DNA of 64,000 bases, taken from contig NZ_JAIQWW010000015.1 in assembly GCF_020164455.1 (NCBI RefSeq), positions 110,996 through 174,995 of the forward strand. The letters run 5' to 3'. Under the pieces are notes generated by a model that did not search any database, had not been told where the DNA came from, and saw only the letters and a list, made by a program, of their open reading frames with translations. This DNA is from Phyllobacterium chamaecytisi. GTDB lineage: Bacteria > Pseudomonadota > Alphaproteobacteria > Rhizobiales > Rhizobiaceae. The position numbers and the translations under genes are program-made. How positions within the stretch are numbered: position 1 is the stretch's first letter; each line of letters starts with the position of its first letter. Below are positions 7,959-15,621 of this stretch, in pieces.

Positions 7959-9983
7959 ATGAAGCTGGCGGTTTTTGGAGAGGCAACTGTTAGTCTGGGC
8001 GGGCAACTCGTCCCGCGCGTACCTGCGAATTTTCTTCGCATAATCGTCTATTTGCTTCTCGAGAGTCCCAATCATTCTGTTTCCCGCGGAAAGCTTTCTC
8101 AAGTTTTCTGGTCCGATACGGATCAGGCCCATGCTTCCATGAATTTGCGCCAGAGCCTGGCGCGCATCCGCAAATTTCAGGAACAGTACGGCCTCAACCT
8201 TGTTCAGGGCGACGCCACATATGTCTATCTTAACCTGTCGCAGGTGAGGGCTGACCTGCTCAGCATCGATCTCCTTGAATATCTGGAGTTTGCGCAGTTG
8301 GGTGACATAGAATCTGTCCTTAGCCTTGCCGGTCTTTATTCAGGCGACCTGCTCGCACACAACGAACCGCAGAACTCCGATTTCGATGAATGGCTGGATG
8401 TCCAGCGCGTCAAGCTGCGTGATGATCTGATCACGACACTCTTGAGGATGGTCAACCAGCCGGTTGGGGTCAGCATCGATGAAAAACGCCAATGCGCCCG
8501 CAAGCTGATCGAGATCGATCCCTATCAGGAGGTCGGCTATCGCACTTTGATGCAAACGGCATCGCAACTAGGTCTGATAGCCAAGGTCGAACGCACATTC
8601 CGCGAATGCGCCAAGAAGCTCCGTGACGACCTCGATGTCGATCCGGAAGAAGAAACGATCGAGCTCTACCAGAAACTGCTACCCAAGCTTTCACCAGCGA
8701 CAACGCGAACCCTTATCCTGCCGCAGCCGACTGCTCCGCTCGTCGGTAATGGTGTGGAAATCCAGACCCCGCAATCGATCCTGGCGACGACCCAGATCGA
8801 GCAGAACAAAAGGGCTGGCCTGCCGCGAGTCATGGTCCTTTATATGCCGCACAATGCAGCGGATCCGATGGAGCAGCTTGCAGCCTCGCTGGTAGACGAT
8901 ATCACCATCGGGCTTTGCCGCCTGCGTACACTCTCGGTTGTCGCGCCCTATACCTCGAAGAGGGTCGTCTCCGAATCTCCTATTGACAGTTTCGAAGGGC
9001 TGAATGCGCAATTCGGAGTCAACTATGCCGTCGACAGCAAGATCGTGCGGCGCGACGGTTTCTGTTTCCTGTCGGTGAAATTGGTGGATGTTGCTACGCA
9101 GGAAATCGTCTGGGCCGAAAAGCAGAAGTTCGATTATGTCCTCCCCGAGCAGCAATATCGCCAGCTGTCGATCCGCATCATACTCTCCGTCGTTTCGGTC
9201 ATCGAGAAATCTGAACTCGACCGCTACAACAAGCTTTACCAGGATCCGAATGCTTACTACTGGTATCTCATCGGCAAGAGGGAAATAGACAAGTTCGACC
9301 TTCCAAAATTGCATCAATCGCGCCAGGCGTTCAAGAATGCCCTGACGGCTTCGCCAGATTTCGTGCCCGCCCTGAGTGGTATCGCGCGCACGATGCAAAA
9401 GGAATGGTTGATGCGTGCTCGAAGCGAGAAGGATATCCTGCTTGAGGGTGAGCAGATCGCCAAGCGTGCCGCACCAGCCGACCCGGATGATGAACGGCCT
9501 CTGCGCGAACTTGGCACCATCAGCATGTATCTTGGTAAATTCGATGACAGTCTCGAATATTTCGACCAAGGCGAGTCCATTAATCCGCAGCATGCCGATC
9601 TCCTTGCCGACTATGCTGATGCACTTAACCACTACGGCTATCTCGAGCTTTCATTTGAGAAGATTGAGCAGGCCATCGCTTTGAATCCGTTAGCCCCTGA
9701 CTACTATTATTGGGTAGGCGCGGGCACACTTCACGACCTCGATCGGTATTCTGAGGCAATCGACTTTATACAGCGCATGCAGAACCCGCGCGTTGCTGCG
9801 CGTCCTATGGCAGCCTGCTGGGCCATGCTTGGCGAAAAAGAGAAAGCGTTTGAATGCAGAGATCAAGCACTAGAGGACAATCCAAACTTTAGAATTGATG
9901 ACTGGATTAAGGGCATGTGCCTGAGGGTCCCGGAACAGCGTCAGAAATACGAAGACTCGCTCCGGGAAGCAGGTTTTCAATAA
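7959..9983 (+). CDS. SARP/BTAD-type transcriptional regulator with TPR C-terminus
   Basis: 674-residue one-component regulator. Residues 1-95 form an OmpR-like winged helix (SRGKLSQVFWSDTDQAHASM, NLRQSLARIRKF) and about 100-245 a bacterial transcriptional activator domain (DLLSIDLLEYLEF, RKLIEIDPYQEVGYRTLM, LDVDPEEETIELYQKLLPKL). About 285-400 resembles the TolB-like segment of adenylate-cyclase/CadC-type regulators (RVMVLYMPHNAADPMEQLA). About 415-660 holds TPR-like repeats (FKNALTASPDFVPALSGIAR, FDQGESINPQHADLLADYAD). Start ATG follows GGCGGA. It lies 37 bp upstream of the first peptide gene on the same strand, so it may be co-transcribed with, or activate, the putative RiPP locus. The ligand is unknown. 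Confidence 0.85.
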   Translation: MKLAVFGEATVSLGGQLVPRVPANFLRIIVYLLLESPNHSVSRGKLSQVFWSDTDQAHASMNLRQSLARIRKFQEQYGLNLVQGDATYVYLNLSQVRADLLSIDLLEYLEFAQLGDIESVLSLAGLYSGDLLAHNEPQNSDFDEWLDVQRVKLRDDLITTLLRMVNQPVGVSIDEKRQCARKLIEIDPYQEVGYRTLMQTASQLGLIAKVERTFRECAKKLRDDLDVDPEEETIELYQKLLPKLSPATTRTLILPQPTAPLVGNGVEIQTPQSILATTQIEQNKRAGLPRVMVLYMPHNAADPMEQLAASLVDDITIGLCRLRTLSVVAPYTSKRVVSESPIDSFEGLNAQFGVNYAVDSKIVRRDGFCFLSVKLVDVATQEIVWAEKQKFDYVLPEQQYRQLSIRIILSVVSVIEKSELDRYNKLYQDPNAYYWYLIGKREIDKFDLPKLHQSRQAFKNALTASPDFVPALSGIARTMQKEWLMRARSEKDILLEGEQIAKRAAPADPDDERPLRELGTISMYLGKFDDSLEYFDQGESINPQHADLLADYADALNHYGYLELSFEKIEQAIALNPLAPDYYYWVGAGTLHDLDRYSEAIDFIQRMQNPRVAARPMAACWAMLGEKEKAFECRDQALEDNPNFRIDDWIKGMCLRVPEQRQKYEDSLREAGFQ

Positions 9984-10020
9984 TCAGCAACATTCGAACT
10001 TCAAGTAAAGGGACCATACT

Positions 10021-10263
10021 ATGGCGAAATATTTTATCCTCGGCGAAGCCGGGCAGGCTGAGCTTTGGCTGGTTGACGTGGAAAATGGAACAGTTGCGCC
10101 GGCGGCCGGGGCGGGCGACGCTGGTTTGATCAAGGTCATTGAGACCGCAAGACAGCAAGGATTAACGACCATAAAAGGTGTGGATGTTGCGATTGCAACC
10201 AATAACAGATCCGATAGCGCAACGAAATCGCATATTGTTGATCCAACCCCAGTTAACAAGTAA
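10021..10263 (+). CDS. Putative RiPP precursor, short form (80 aa)
   Basis: Small protein with a good ribosome site (AAAGGGA). Its first 28 residues align without gaps with those of the next gene: MA-[YF]-[FY]-I, then LWLVD-x-E-x-x-T-[VI]-x-P. The C-terminus holds one segment, RSDSATKSHIVDPTPVNK (residues 63-80), that resembles a single degenerate copy of the repeat in the next gene (RSDATGRAHSSG) at almost the same distance from the N-terminus (residue 63 against 61). It has no cysteine and no signal peptide. I read it as a leader plus one core, but no database family was recognised and the function is inferred from the YcaO-TfuA genes downstream. Confidence 0.75.
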   Translation: MAKYFILGEAGQAELWLVDVENGTVAPAAGAGDAGLIKVIETARQQGLTTIKGVDVAIATNNRSDSATKSHIVDPTPVNK

Positions 10264-10368
10264 GTTAAATTTGCAGAAAAAGGGGTCGTTTTCATACTTC
10301 TTCTTGATCTAAAATAGAATCGTCATACGTTCGCCATGTGGGCTCTCCTTCATAGAAAGGTTATTCGC

Positions 10369-11022
10369 ATGGCAACGTTTTACATCATGAATGATCCAGA
10401 AACGAACACGCTTTGGCTCGTTGACTCTGAAACTCAAACGATCGAGCCTCTCGATCGTGATTTAATCGCCTCTTCCGGACTGGCTGGCAGTGAATTCATT
10501 GATTCGATTGCCAATCGACCCGGAAATATCTTTGCTGCCGATGCAAGCCGGAGTGACGCTACTGGTCGCGCTCATTCTAGCGGTATGGTAATGACGGCGG
10601 GCAGGCGGAATGATCCGTCGGACCGTGCGCATTTCTTTGGCCCTGCGTCGAAAGAAGCAGATATCGTCGTAACAGTGAACGCACGGGATGAAACATCTGA
10701 TCGTGCTCACTCGAGCAGTCCGGTTGTGGCCACTGGGTATCGCAGCAATCCATCGGAGCGCGCGCATTCTGCCGGTCCGGTTGTGGCCACTGGGTATCGC
10801 AGCGATCCATCGGAGCGTGCGCATTCTGCCGGTCCGGTTGTGGACAGCGTGTACCGCAGCAATCCGTCGGAGCGTGCGCATTCCGCCGGTCCGGTTGTGG
10901 ACAGCGCGTATCGTAGCAATCCATCGGAGCGTGCGCATTCCGCTGGTCCGGTTGTGGCCAGTGGGTACCGCAGCAATCCGTCGGAACGGGCGCATTCCGC
11001 TGGGCCCGCGGCAATAAACTAA
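10369..11022 (+). CDS. Putative multi-core RiPP precursor with eight 19-residue repeats (217 aa)
   Basis: Residues 1-60 form a leader-like region homologous to the upstream 80-residue protein (TLWLVDSETQTIEPL). From residue 61 eight repeats follow, starting at residues 61, 80, 106, 125, 144, 163, 182 and 201. Spacing is 19 residues except for a 7-residue insertion after repeat 2. Consensus RSNPSERAHSAGPVV plus four variable residues ending in Tyr. All eight units contain R-A-H, and seven contain RAHS. The protein has no Cys, is rich in Ser, Arg, His, Gly and Pro, and lacks a signal peptide or membrane helix. The ATG at 10369 has AGAAAGG eight bases upstream; a frame opening at 10336 lacks a site. 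YcaO and TfuA genes follow directly. Alternative: a repetitive structural protein unrelated to RiPPs. Confidence 0.82.
   Translation: MATFYIMNDPETNTLWLVDSETQTIEPLDRDLIASSGLAGSEFIDSIANRPGNIFAADASRSDATGRAHSSGMVMTAGRRNDPSDRAHFFGPASKEADIVVTVNARDETSDRAHSSSPVVATGYRSNPSERAHSAGPVVATGYRSDPSERAHSAGPVVDSVYRSNPSERAHSAGPVVDSAYRSNPSERAHSAGPVVASGYRSNPSERAHSAGPAAIN
10549..11019 (+). repeat. 57-bp coding tandem repeats in the precursor gene
   Basis: Eight in-frame units starting at 10549, 10606, 10684, 10741, 10798, 10855, 10912 and 10969; the last is a partial 51 bp. Units 4-8 (10741-11019) differ from one another at only a few bases. Units 1-3 are degenerate and unit 2 carries a 21-bp insertion. This gradient suggests recent amplification at the 3' end by unequal recombination or slippage. 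The repeats are translated, contiguous and lack spacers, so this is not a CRISPR array. Confidence 0.92.
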
Positions 11023-11098
11023 ACACAGTTGCAAGCGCGTTATCCAGCATTTGGATAGTTTGCAATAAATGCGTGCTTTGCGGCCTGATGGAGTGGCA

Positions 11099-12355
11099 AT
11101 GAAACCATTGGCCGAGATTCCGGTTCTCGACCGGCTGGCGGCAGACGAAGCGAACCTTCGTTCTGCTTTCCGCCCGGGAGAATTGTCATCGACAAGACTG
11201 ATCGATGCGGACGAAACCGTTGGCCGGTTGCGGCCGCACTTTCCTCGTTTGGGCATCGTCCGGATGGCCGAGGTGACCGGCCTCGACCGGATCGGCATTC
11301 CCGTGTGGATGGCCGTGCGCCCCAACAGCCGGACATTGGCTGTCAGCCAGGGCAAAGGCATCAGCGCCGCCCATGCCCGCGCTTCCGCTGTGATGGAGGC
11401 CGCCGAAATCGCCATTGCCGAAGATATTCCACTCGCTTCTTTTGCCGCCAGTCGCCGCGAGCTGCGCGACGCCGGCCACGATGTATTTGACGGGCGCATG
11501 CTGCTGATGCGTGGCGCGGACGAGGCCGGAGCCGATGAGAACGATTATTGGCTCGAAGGCTTCGACCTTTTGAAACAAAAGCCGGTTTTTGTGCCGCGCG
11601 AACTCGTTTCGCTCGATTTCACCTCGGCACGGCAGTCCTGGCATTATTGCCAGTCAACCGATGGCCTTGCCTCGGGCAATTGCCTGTTGGAAGCGGTTAT
11701 TCATGGATTGTGCGAGCGTGTCGAACGCGATGCGACTGAGTTATGGCGCTTTCAACGCGACGCCGGTGTGCAGGCGCATTGCGTCGATCCGGCGGTTTTC
11801 GGCGATAGCGGCATTGACTGGCTGGCCGAGCGGATCGCTGCGGCAAACTTCGTCTTGCGGCTGTTCAACGTGACGTCGGATATCGGACTGCCCGTTTTCA
11901 TGGCGACGATCAGCCCGGCGACACAGCATGGCACTTATCTGCATTTCGATCTCGCCGCTGGTTACGGTTGCCATTTGTCGCCGTGCGTTGCAGCTATGCG
12001 GGCTATAACCGAGGCAGCCCAGACACGAATCACCAATATTTCCGGTGCACGCGATGATTTCGACCCCTCCGAATATGCGCAGCGCCTTGCGCCGGATCTC
12101 GGCGTCTACATCCACGCCGAACCGGCCGACCATTGGCGGTTTGACGAGCCGGAACCTGCGGATCGAGCCAGCCTCGAAACTTATCTCGAACCCTTGCGCC
12201 GGCGCGGTATCGGCAGCGTCGTTGTCGTTCCAATGGGCGGCGAGGATTACGGGATGTCAGTCTGCCGTGTTTTGGTCAACGAGCTGGAAAGCCCGGCCGG
12301 TATCCGCAAGCATCGCTTTGGCGGGCGTGCGCTCAACGCCATGCTTCGGCAATAG
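11099..12355 (+). CDS. YcaO-domain protein (ATP-dependent backbone-modifying enzyme)
   Basis: 418-residue YcaO enzyme. The family activates a peptide-backbone amide with ATP to give azolines, thioamides or amidines. Expected motifs are GKGISAAHARASAVMEAAE near residues 90-110, STDGLASGNCLLEAVIHGLC with ERVERDA near 190-220, and RAITEAAQTRITNISGARDD near 300-320, which together supply the ATP/Mg2+ carboxylates. No E1-like or ocin-ThiF-like partner domain is fused and the C-terminus is not Pro-rich. The ATG at 11099 has GGAG five bases upstream; an ATG at 11069 lacks a site. It starts 76 bp after the repeat-precursor gene and 9 bp before tfuA, so the three are probably one operon. Confidence 0.93.
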   Translation: MKPLAEIPVLDRLAADEANLRSAFRPGELSSTRLIDADETVGRLRPHFPRLGIVRMAEVTGLDRIGIPVWMAVRPNSRTLAVSQGKGISAAHARASAVMEAAEIAIAEDIPLASFAASRRELRDAGHDVFDGRMLLMRGADEAGADENDYWLEGFDLLKQKPVFVPRELVSLDFTSARQSWHYCQSTDGLASGNCLLEAVIHGLCERVERDATELWRFQRDAGVQAHCVDPAVFGDSGIDWLAERIAAANFVLRLFNVTSDIGLPVFMATISPATQHGTYLHFDLAAGYGCHLSPCVAAMRAITEAAQTRITNISGARDDFDPSEYAQRLAPDLGVYIHAEPADHWRFDEPEPADRASLETYLEPLRRRGIGSVVVVPMGGEDYGMSVCRVLVNELESPAGIRKHRFGGRALNAMLRQ

Positions 12356-12364
12356 GAGAGGGCG

Positions 12365-13105
12365 ATGAAGATCCTGTTTGCGGGCCCAAGCCTTTCTGGA
12401 ACTGAATTTGTACCTGTGCGAGGCGGTGAAGACCGCGTGCTGCCGGAATATGGGTTGACCTGCCGCGGCCCCGCCAAATGTGGTGATATCACCCATGCGG
12501 TAGATCAGGGCTTCCGCGTCATCGCACTGGTCGACGGGCGGTTCGAAGATGTTGCCGCGGTCTGGCACAAGGAAATTCTCTACGCGCTGTCACGCGGAGC
12601 CACTGTTTACGGCGCGGCCAGCATGGGCGCCCTACGCGCCGCCGAGTGCCATCCGTTTGGCATGATCGGCATCGGCGAAGTGTTCGAGCGCTATGCCTTT
12701 GGCGGCCTGGAAGATGATGCCGCCGTCGCGCAGGTTCATGCGCCCGCCGACTTCGGCTATGTCGCCTTCAGCGAAGCCATGGTGACCATCGACGCAACGC
12801 TCGATGCGGCGCTCGCCGCCGGAACAATCACCGCCGGGGAATACACTCTCGTTCGCGCGCGCGCCGATGCCGTATTTTTCAAAGAACGGACCTGGCGGCG
12901 TGTATTCGAGGTTGTCTCGTCCGAGATTGACCGCGCGGCTGAACGATTGAAACCACATATCCGCAATATCAAGCGTGAAGACGCCTCGATGCTGCTCGAC
13001 GTTCTTCTGGAGCGTAAAAGCGCTACCCCGGTCAGAGAGCTGCGGCCTGATTTCGTCGGATGGCAATTCAACGAAACCACGCAATGGAGCAAGCTTCGGG
13101 TTTGA
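12365..13105 (+). CDS. tfuA: TfuA-like protein, YcaO partner
   Basis: 246-residue TfuA-like protein. TfuA was first found as a factor needed for production of trifolitoxin in Rhizobium, and TfuA proteins partner YcaO in thioamidation (McrA thioglycine, thiovarsolins). Family signatures are present: MKILFAGPSLSG at the start, ALVDGRFEDVAAVWHKEILY near residues 55-75, GATVYGAASMGALRAAEC near 80-97 and GEVFERYAFGGLEDDAAVA near 105-125. The ATG follows GGAGAG and lies 9 bp after ycaO. The role in sulfur transfer or substrate presentation here is inferred from the family. Confidence 0.92.
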   Translation: MKILFAGPSLSGTEFVPVRGGEDRVLPEYGLTCRGPAKCGDITHAVDQGFRVIALVDGRFEDVAAVWHKEILYALSRGATVYGAASMGALRAAECHPFGMIGIGEVFERYAFGGLEDDAAVAQVHAPADFGYVAFSEAMVTIDATLDAALAAGTITAGEYTLVRARADAVFFKERTWRRVFEVVSSEIDRAAERLKPHIRNIKREDASMLLDVLLERKSATPVRELRPDFVGWQFNETTQWSKLRV

Positions 13106-13308
13106 ACCTATTGATTATTTCGTCCTGATTGCGCCTAACCCCAATTAATTACCGGACTTCTTGAAAAAACACCCAAAAAAGGCATTTGAGTCACGCTTGC
13201 GTAACGCTGTGAAACATAATCTCATCCCATGGTCGCAAGTTTAACGCATGAAAACAAAACAAAAAAGCATTCAAGCGTGTGGGAGCAAGCGGGCAGTCAG
13301 TGGGGGAC

Positions 13309-13362
13309 CTACGCCGGAATTCTAAATATTATATAAACAGTAAACTCAGAATTTCGGCGTAG
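13309..13362. repeat. Inverted repeat, 15-bp arms
   Basis: Arms ctacgccggaattct (13309-13323) and its complement at 13348-13362, with one mismatch, enclose a 24-base AT-rich loop that includes tattatata. It could be an RNA hairpin or a regulator-binding site. It lies about 70 bp before a plus-strand terminator. Confidence 0.6.
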
Positions 13363-13430
13363 CACTGGTCAAGTTGGGGGTTTAGTTACAAAATAAAGTT
13401 CAGAAAACGACAGGTGAAAGCCACGCATTG

Positions 13431-13455
13431 CGCGCCCCCTCCAGGGCGCGTTTTT
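13431..13455 (+). terminator. Rho-independent terminator (plus strand)
   Basis: A 7-bp GC stem (cgcgccc at 13431-13437 with gggcgcg at 13444-13450) and a 6-base loop are followed by TTTTTCTTT. No plus-strand gene ends nearby except tfuA 325 bp upstream. It therefore ends either a long tfuA transcript or an unrecognised RNA. Confidence 0.75.
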
Positions 13456-13492
13456 CTTTGTTGGTACCTTGCTCAAAATTTCTAGCAGAGTG

Positions 13493-13756
13493 TTATTCTG
13501 CGCCCCCCGACCGTTCGGTGTCATCGTCGCTTTCGTCATCATCATCGTCGGCGGCAAGCCATTGATCGAGAATTGCGACGGACATCGGGCCGAGATTGGG
13601 AATCAGCGTCAGGTCAAGCTGTCGCGCCCACGCACGCTCGGGCTCCCAATCTGGCGGCATGTTCCATGGGGTTCCGCCAAACTCGATCCACAGCGCATTC
13701 ACGATGCGTGAATGCACTGTCTTTGAGGGGCAGAATGTCTGCAGGCGATTTCGCAT
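13493..13756 (-). CDS. Small acidic-tailed protein with HhH-like segment (87 aa)
   Basis: The segment TLIPNLGPMSVAILDQWLA resembles a helix-hairpin-helix of the RNA-polymerase-alpha C-terminal type. A tail very rich in Asp/Glu (AADDDDDESDDDTE) follows. The ATG at 13756 is preceded by AAGGG at proper spacing; the frame continues to 13966 but that part looks non-coding. It runs toward tfuA from the opposite strand. Function unknown; binding of nucleic acid or polymerase is a guess from the HhH-like pattern. Confidence 0.6.
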   Translation of the reverse strand: MRNRLQTFCPSKTVHSRIVNALWIEFGGTPWNMPPDWEPERAWARQLDLTLIPNLGPMSVAILDQWLAADDDDDESDDDTERSGGAE

Positions 13757-14432
13757 GAATACCCTTGGCAAATGTTGCGTGAGATTGCTTTTCCTGTTCG
13801 TTTGGCCTGGGGCAGGGCCGGCGCTACGCTCGGCAACTGCCTTCTGCCTTGGATCTGGATGCGCAACGGAGAAACTCTTTGCCACGCGTGGCCAGGAAAG
13901 TTCTGGCCGATGCCGGGAACTGGACGGTGAGCCCGGCAATCGCAGGGATAAAGGACGCCATCTCATGGAGAAGGCGGCCCGTTCCCATTGTGTTTTTTCT
14001 CCGCTGTTCGTTCAGCGGTTTTCTTCTATACGGCATAACTCGGGCCCCCCAACGACCCCATTCAATTCTCTATCTGCCTCGGTAGTCCAGGAAAACTCAA
14101 GGCATTACTTCCAAGATCGTGGTTATATGCCATATAACCTGCGTTCCCCTTTTCTCACCAAGAAGTACCGATAGTTATAACGCAGTACAAATGCGGACAC
14201 TAGGCAAAAATACCTTATTTGTATTTATAGTTCTTCTTTGTTTTCTAGTTTTTTCGATTCGCTTTTGACAAATAAGTTATAGTATATTGACTTTTCGTCA
14301 ATAATTAAAATTGATTAACAGTACTAGCAAAACCATAGTAATAATTATTATAGCTCCAGAAACGGAGCCTTCACGTTTGAAGCGTGCGATTAGTTTCACG
14401 ATATTACTTGTGGCGCTTGTGCGCCTGGCGCG
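13757..14432. other. 676-bp region without a credible gene
   Basis: The first half (13757-14170) has moderate GC with overlapping open frames but none with recognisable protein features. The second half (14170-14400) is strongly AT-rich. I see no tRNA, long repeat or transposase remnant. It separates the HhH-like gene from a degraded gene and looks like decayed accessory DNA. Confidence 0.4.
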
Positions 14433-14777
14433 TCAGACCTGGATATTTTTGAGCTTTATGAATGCCCAGATCGATTTATTCACGTCGATAACGGTGTCGA
14501 TTGTCGCTTGAATTCGCTTCATCTCGGCATCGTCCAGAGCTTCGACTTTTCCGTATTTCAGATTGTCGTCCATGTCGACGATTCGCATCAGTTGGGTCGA
14601 TGCAATGCTGCCTGTCTCGTCAAAAGAATAAATAACAATGGTTGTATTCGTTGCGCAGGCGCTGCTCGCGCGTCATACGGTTGCAGCTCCCTTGTTGGTG
14701 TTGAGCAGGTGGGCAATAAGGTAGATGAACAAGCTTTCGGTGTTCGTCCACGTATAGTTAAGTTTGCCCACCAGCAT
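14433..14777 (-). pseudogene. Degraded gene, internally deleted and frameshifted
   Basis: Reading from an ATG at 14777, the frame gives MLVGKLNYTWTNTESLFIYL and continues (LLNTNKGAATV) to a stop at 14673. The same frame then reads TREQRLRNEYNHC before another stop. A second frame continues with YSFDETGSIASTQLMRIVDM, KYGKVEALDDAEMKRIQATI and VNKSIWAFIKLKNIQV to a stop at 14433. The pieces read like one protein of roughly 150 residues that lost a middle segment and suffered at least one frameshift. I cannot name the family with certainty. It lies 31 bp downstream of luxR2 on the same strand. Confidence 0.6.
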
Positions 14778-14808
14778 CAAACGTCATTAATGCGAGACGT
14801 TTTCTGAC

Positions 14809-15621
14809 TTATACGGCCCGGGCCATCTCAAGCGAGCCGTCCACGCGACCCATCCCCGTACCGTACGCTTTAAAAGGGGGCTGGTACGCCTCCTGGTCCA
14901 TGCTGTTCCGGTATACCGCTGCAGCTTGGGTGCGATTGTGAACCCGCAGCTTGCGGATAAGATTATGCACATGAACCTTGACGGTGTGTTCGGAGAGCGA
15001 CAGCCGATCCGCAATGATCTTGTTCTGCAGACCTTCCGAGAGAAGCTCCAGGATCTGAGTTTCGCGGAGTGTCAGCGTCTTGATCTGCTTGACGACACCG
15101 GAACTATTTTTTCCTTGGTTGCCGAAAGCATTCGCGTGACCGCCGGCCGAGTTCTTCTCGATTGAACGTATGATAGCCGAAGGATAGTACTCACCGCCAT
15201 TCAGCAGCAGCCAGATTACGGCCAGCCAGATATCGAGTTTGAGACTGAAAGGGAGAAGTCCCTGGACCTGTCGGTTGTCGAACAAGCTGTTCAACTCTTG
15301 TAGGCCGGCGCTGTTTTCATCGATCATCATTGTGATCGAGGCGCTGGGAAAGCGCTTTTTGAAACGTGTAATGCACTCGGCTACATCGGCGACGAAGCCG
15401 CTGTGAATAAGCACGAGACCAACATCTTCATCAAACTTTTCGAATTCGACGAATTTGCTGGAAAGGTTAACATCGATATCGGGAAATGTTCTTTCCAGGG
15501 ATTGAACCAGGCCCTGAAATACCACTCCCGATTCGGCATAGATGAATATGCCACTTTTGAATTTTGAGTCGCCCTCAATCTTCGATGCATAATGAATATG
15601 GTCAGGTGTTGTTCCACTCAT
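14809..15621 (-). CDS. LuxR-type regulator with pseudo-receiver domain (paralogue 2)
   Basis: 270-residue paralogue of the regulator at 6153-6935. It shares KFKSGIFIYAESGVVFQGL, SLERTFPDI, LLPFSLKLDIWLAVIWLLL and a nearly identical helix-turn-helix (TLRETQILELLSEGLQNKII, EHTVKVHVHNLIRKL). As in the paralogue, the expected phospho-Asp site reads VLIH, so phosphorylation is doubtful. Its C-terminal tail (MDQEAYQPPFKAYGTGMGR and about 11 more residues) is longer than in paralogue 1, whose end is cut by a MITE-like element. GGCGTAGGG precedes the start in both genes. The two regulators flank the putative RiPP operon in inverted orientation. Confidence 0.9.
   Translation of the reverse strand: MSGTTPDHIHYASKIEGDSKFKSGIFIYAESGVVFQGLVQSLERTFPDIDVNLSSKFVEFEKFDEDVGLVLIHSGFVADVAECITRFKKRFPSASITMMIDENSAGLQELNSLFDNRQVQGLLPFSLKLDIWLAVIWLLLNGGEYYPSAIIRSIEKNSAGGHANAFGNQGKNSSGVVKQIKTLTLRETQILELLSEGLQNKIIADRLSLSEHTVKVHVHNLIRKLRVHNRTQAAAVYRNSMDQEAYQPPFKAYGTGMGRVDGSLEMARAV

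Larger units (their letters stand above)
13106..13492 (+). other. Gene-free region after tfuA with hairpin and terminator
   Basis: 387 bp without a credible gene. It contains an AT-rich stretch, a 15-bp imperfect inverted repeat (13309-13323 with 13348-13362, one mismatch, core ctacgccg) and a rho-independent terminator at 13431-13455. It could be the long 3' untranslated region of the ycaO-tfuA transcript or a small RNA gene. There is no direct evidence of transcription. Confidence 0.45.

Noticed and set aside
8691..9632. 313-codon frame antisense to the SARP-type gene
   Set aside because: No protein features; the plus strand encodes BTAD and TPR segments.
10741..11019. Regular 57-bp repeats that might be taken for a CRISPR array
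   Set aside because: Units are contiguous, multiples of three, translated in frame and lack spacers or cas genes.
10462..11499. Long open frame (345 codons) antisense to the precursor and ycaO genes
   Set aside because: It is the repeat-rich region read backwards; the plus-strand genes have ribosome sites, family motifs and operon spacing, while this frame has none.
13596..14174. 192-codon plus-strand frame after the HhH-like gene
   Set aside because: It overlaps the HhH-like gene antisense and its composition is not protein-like.
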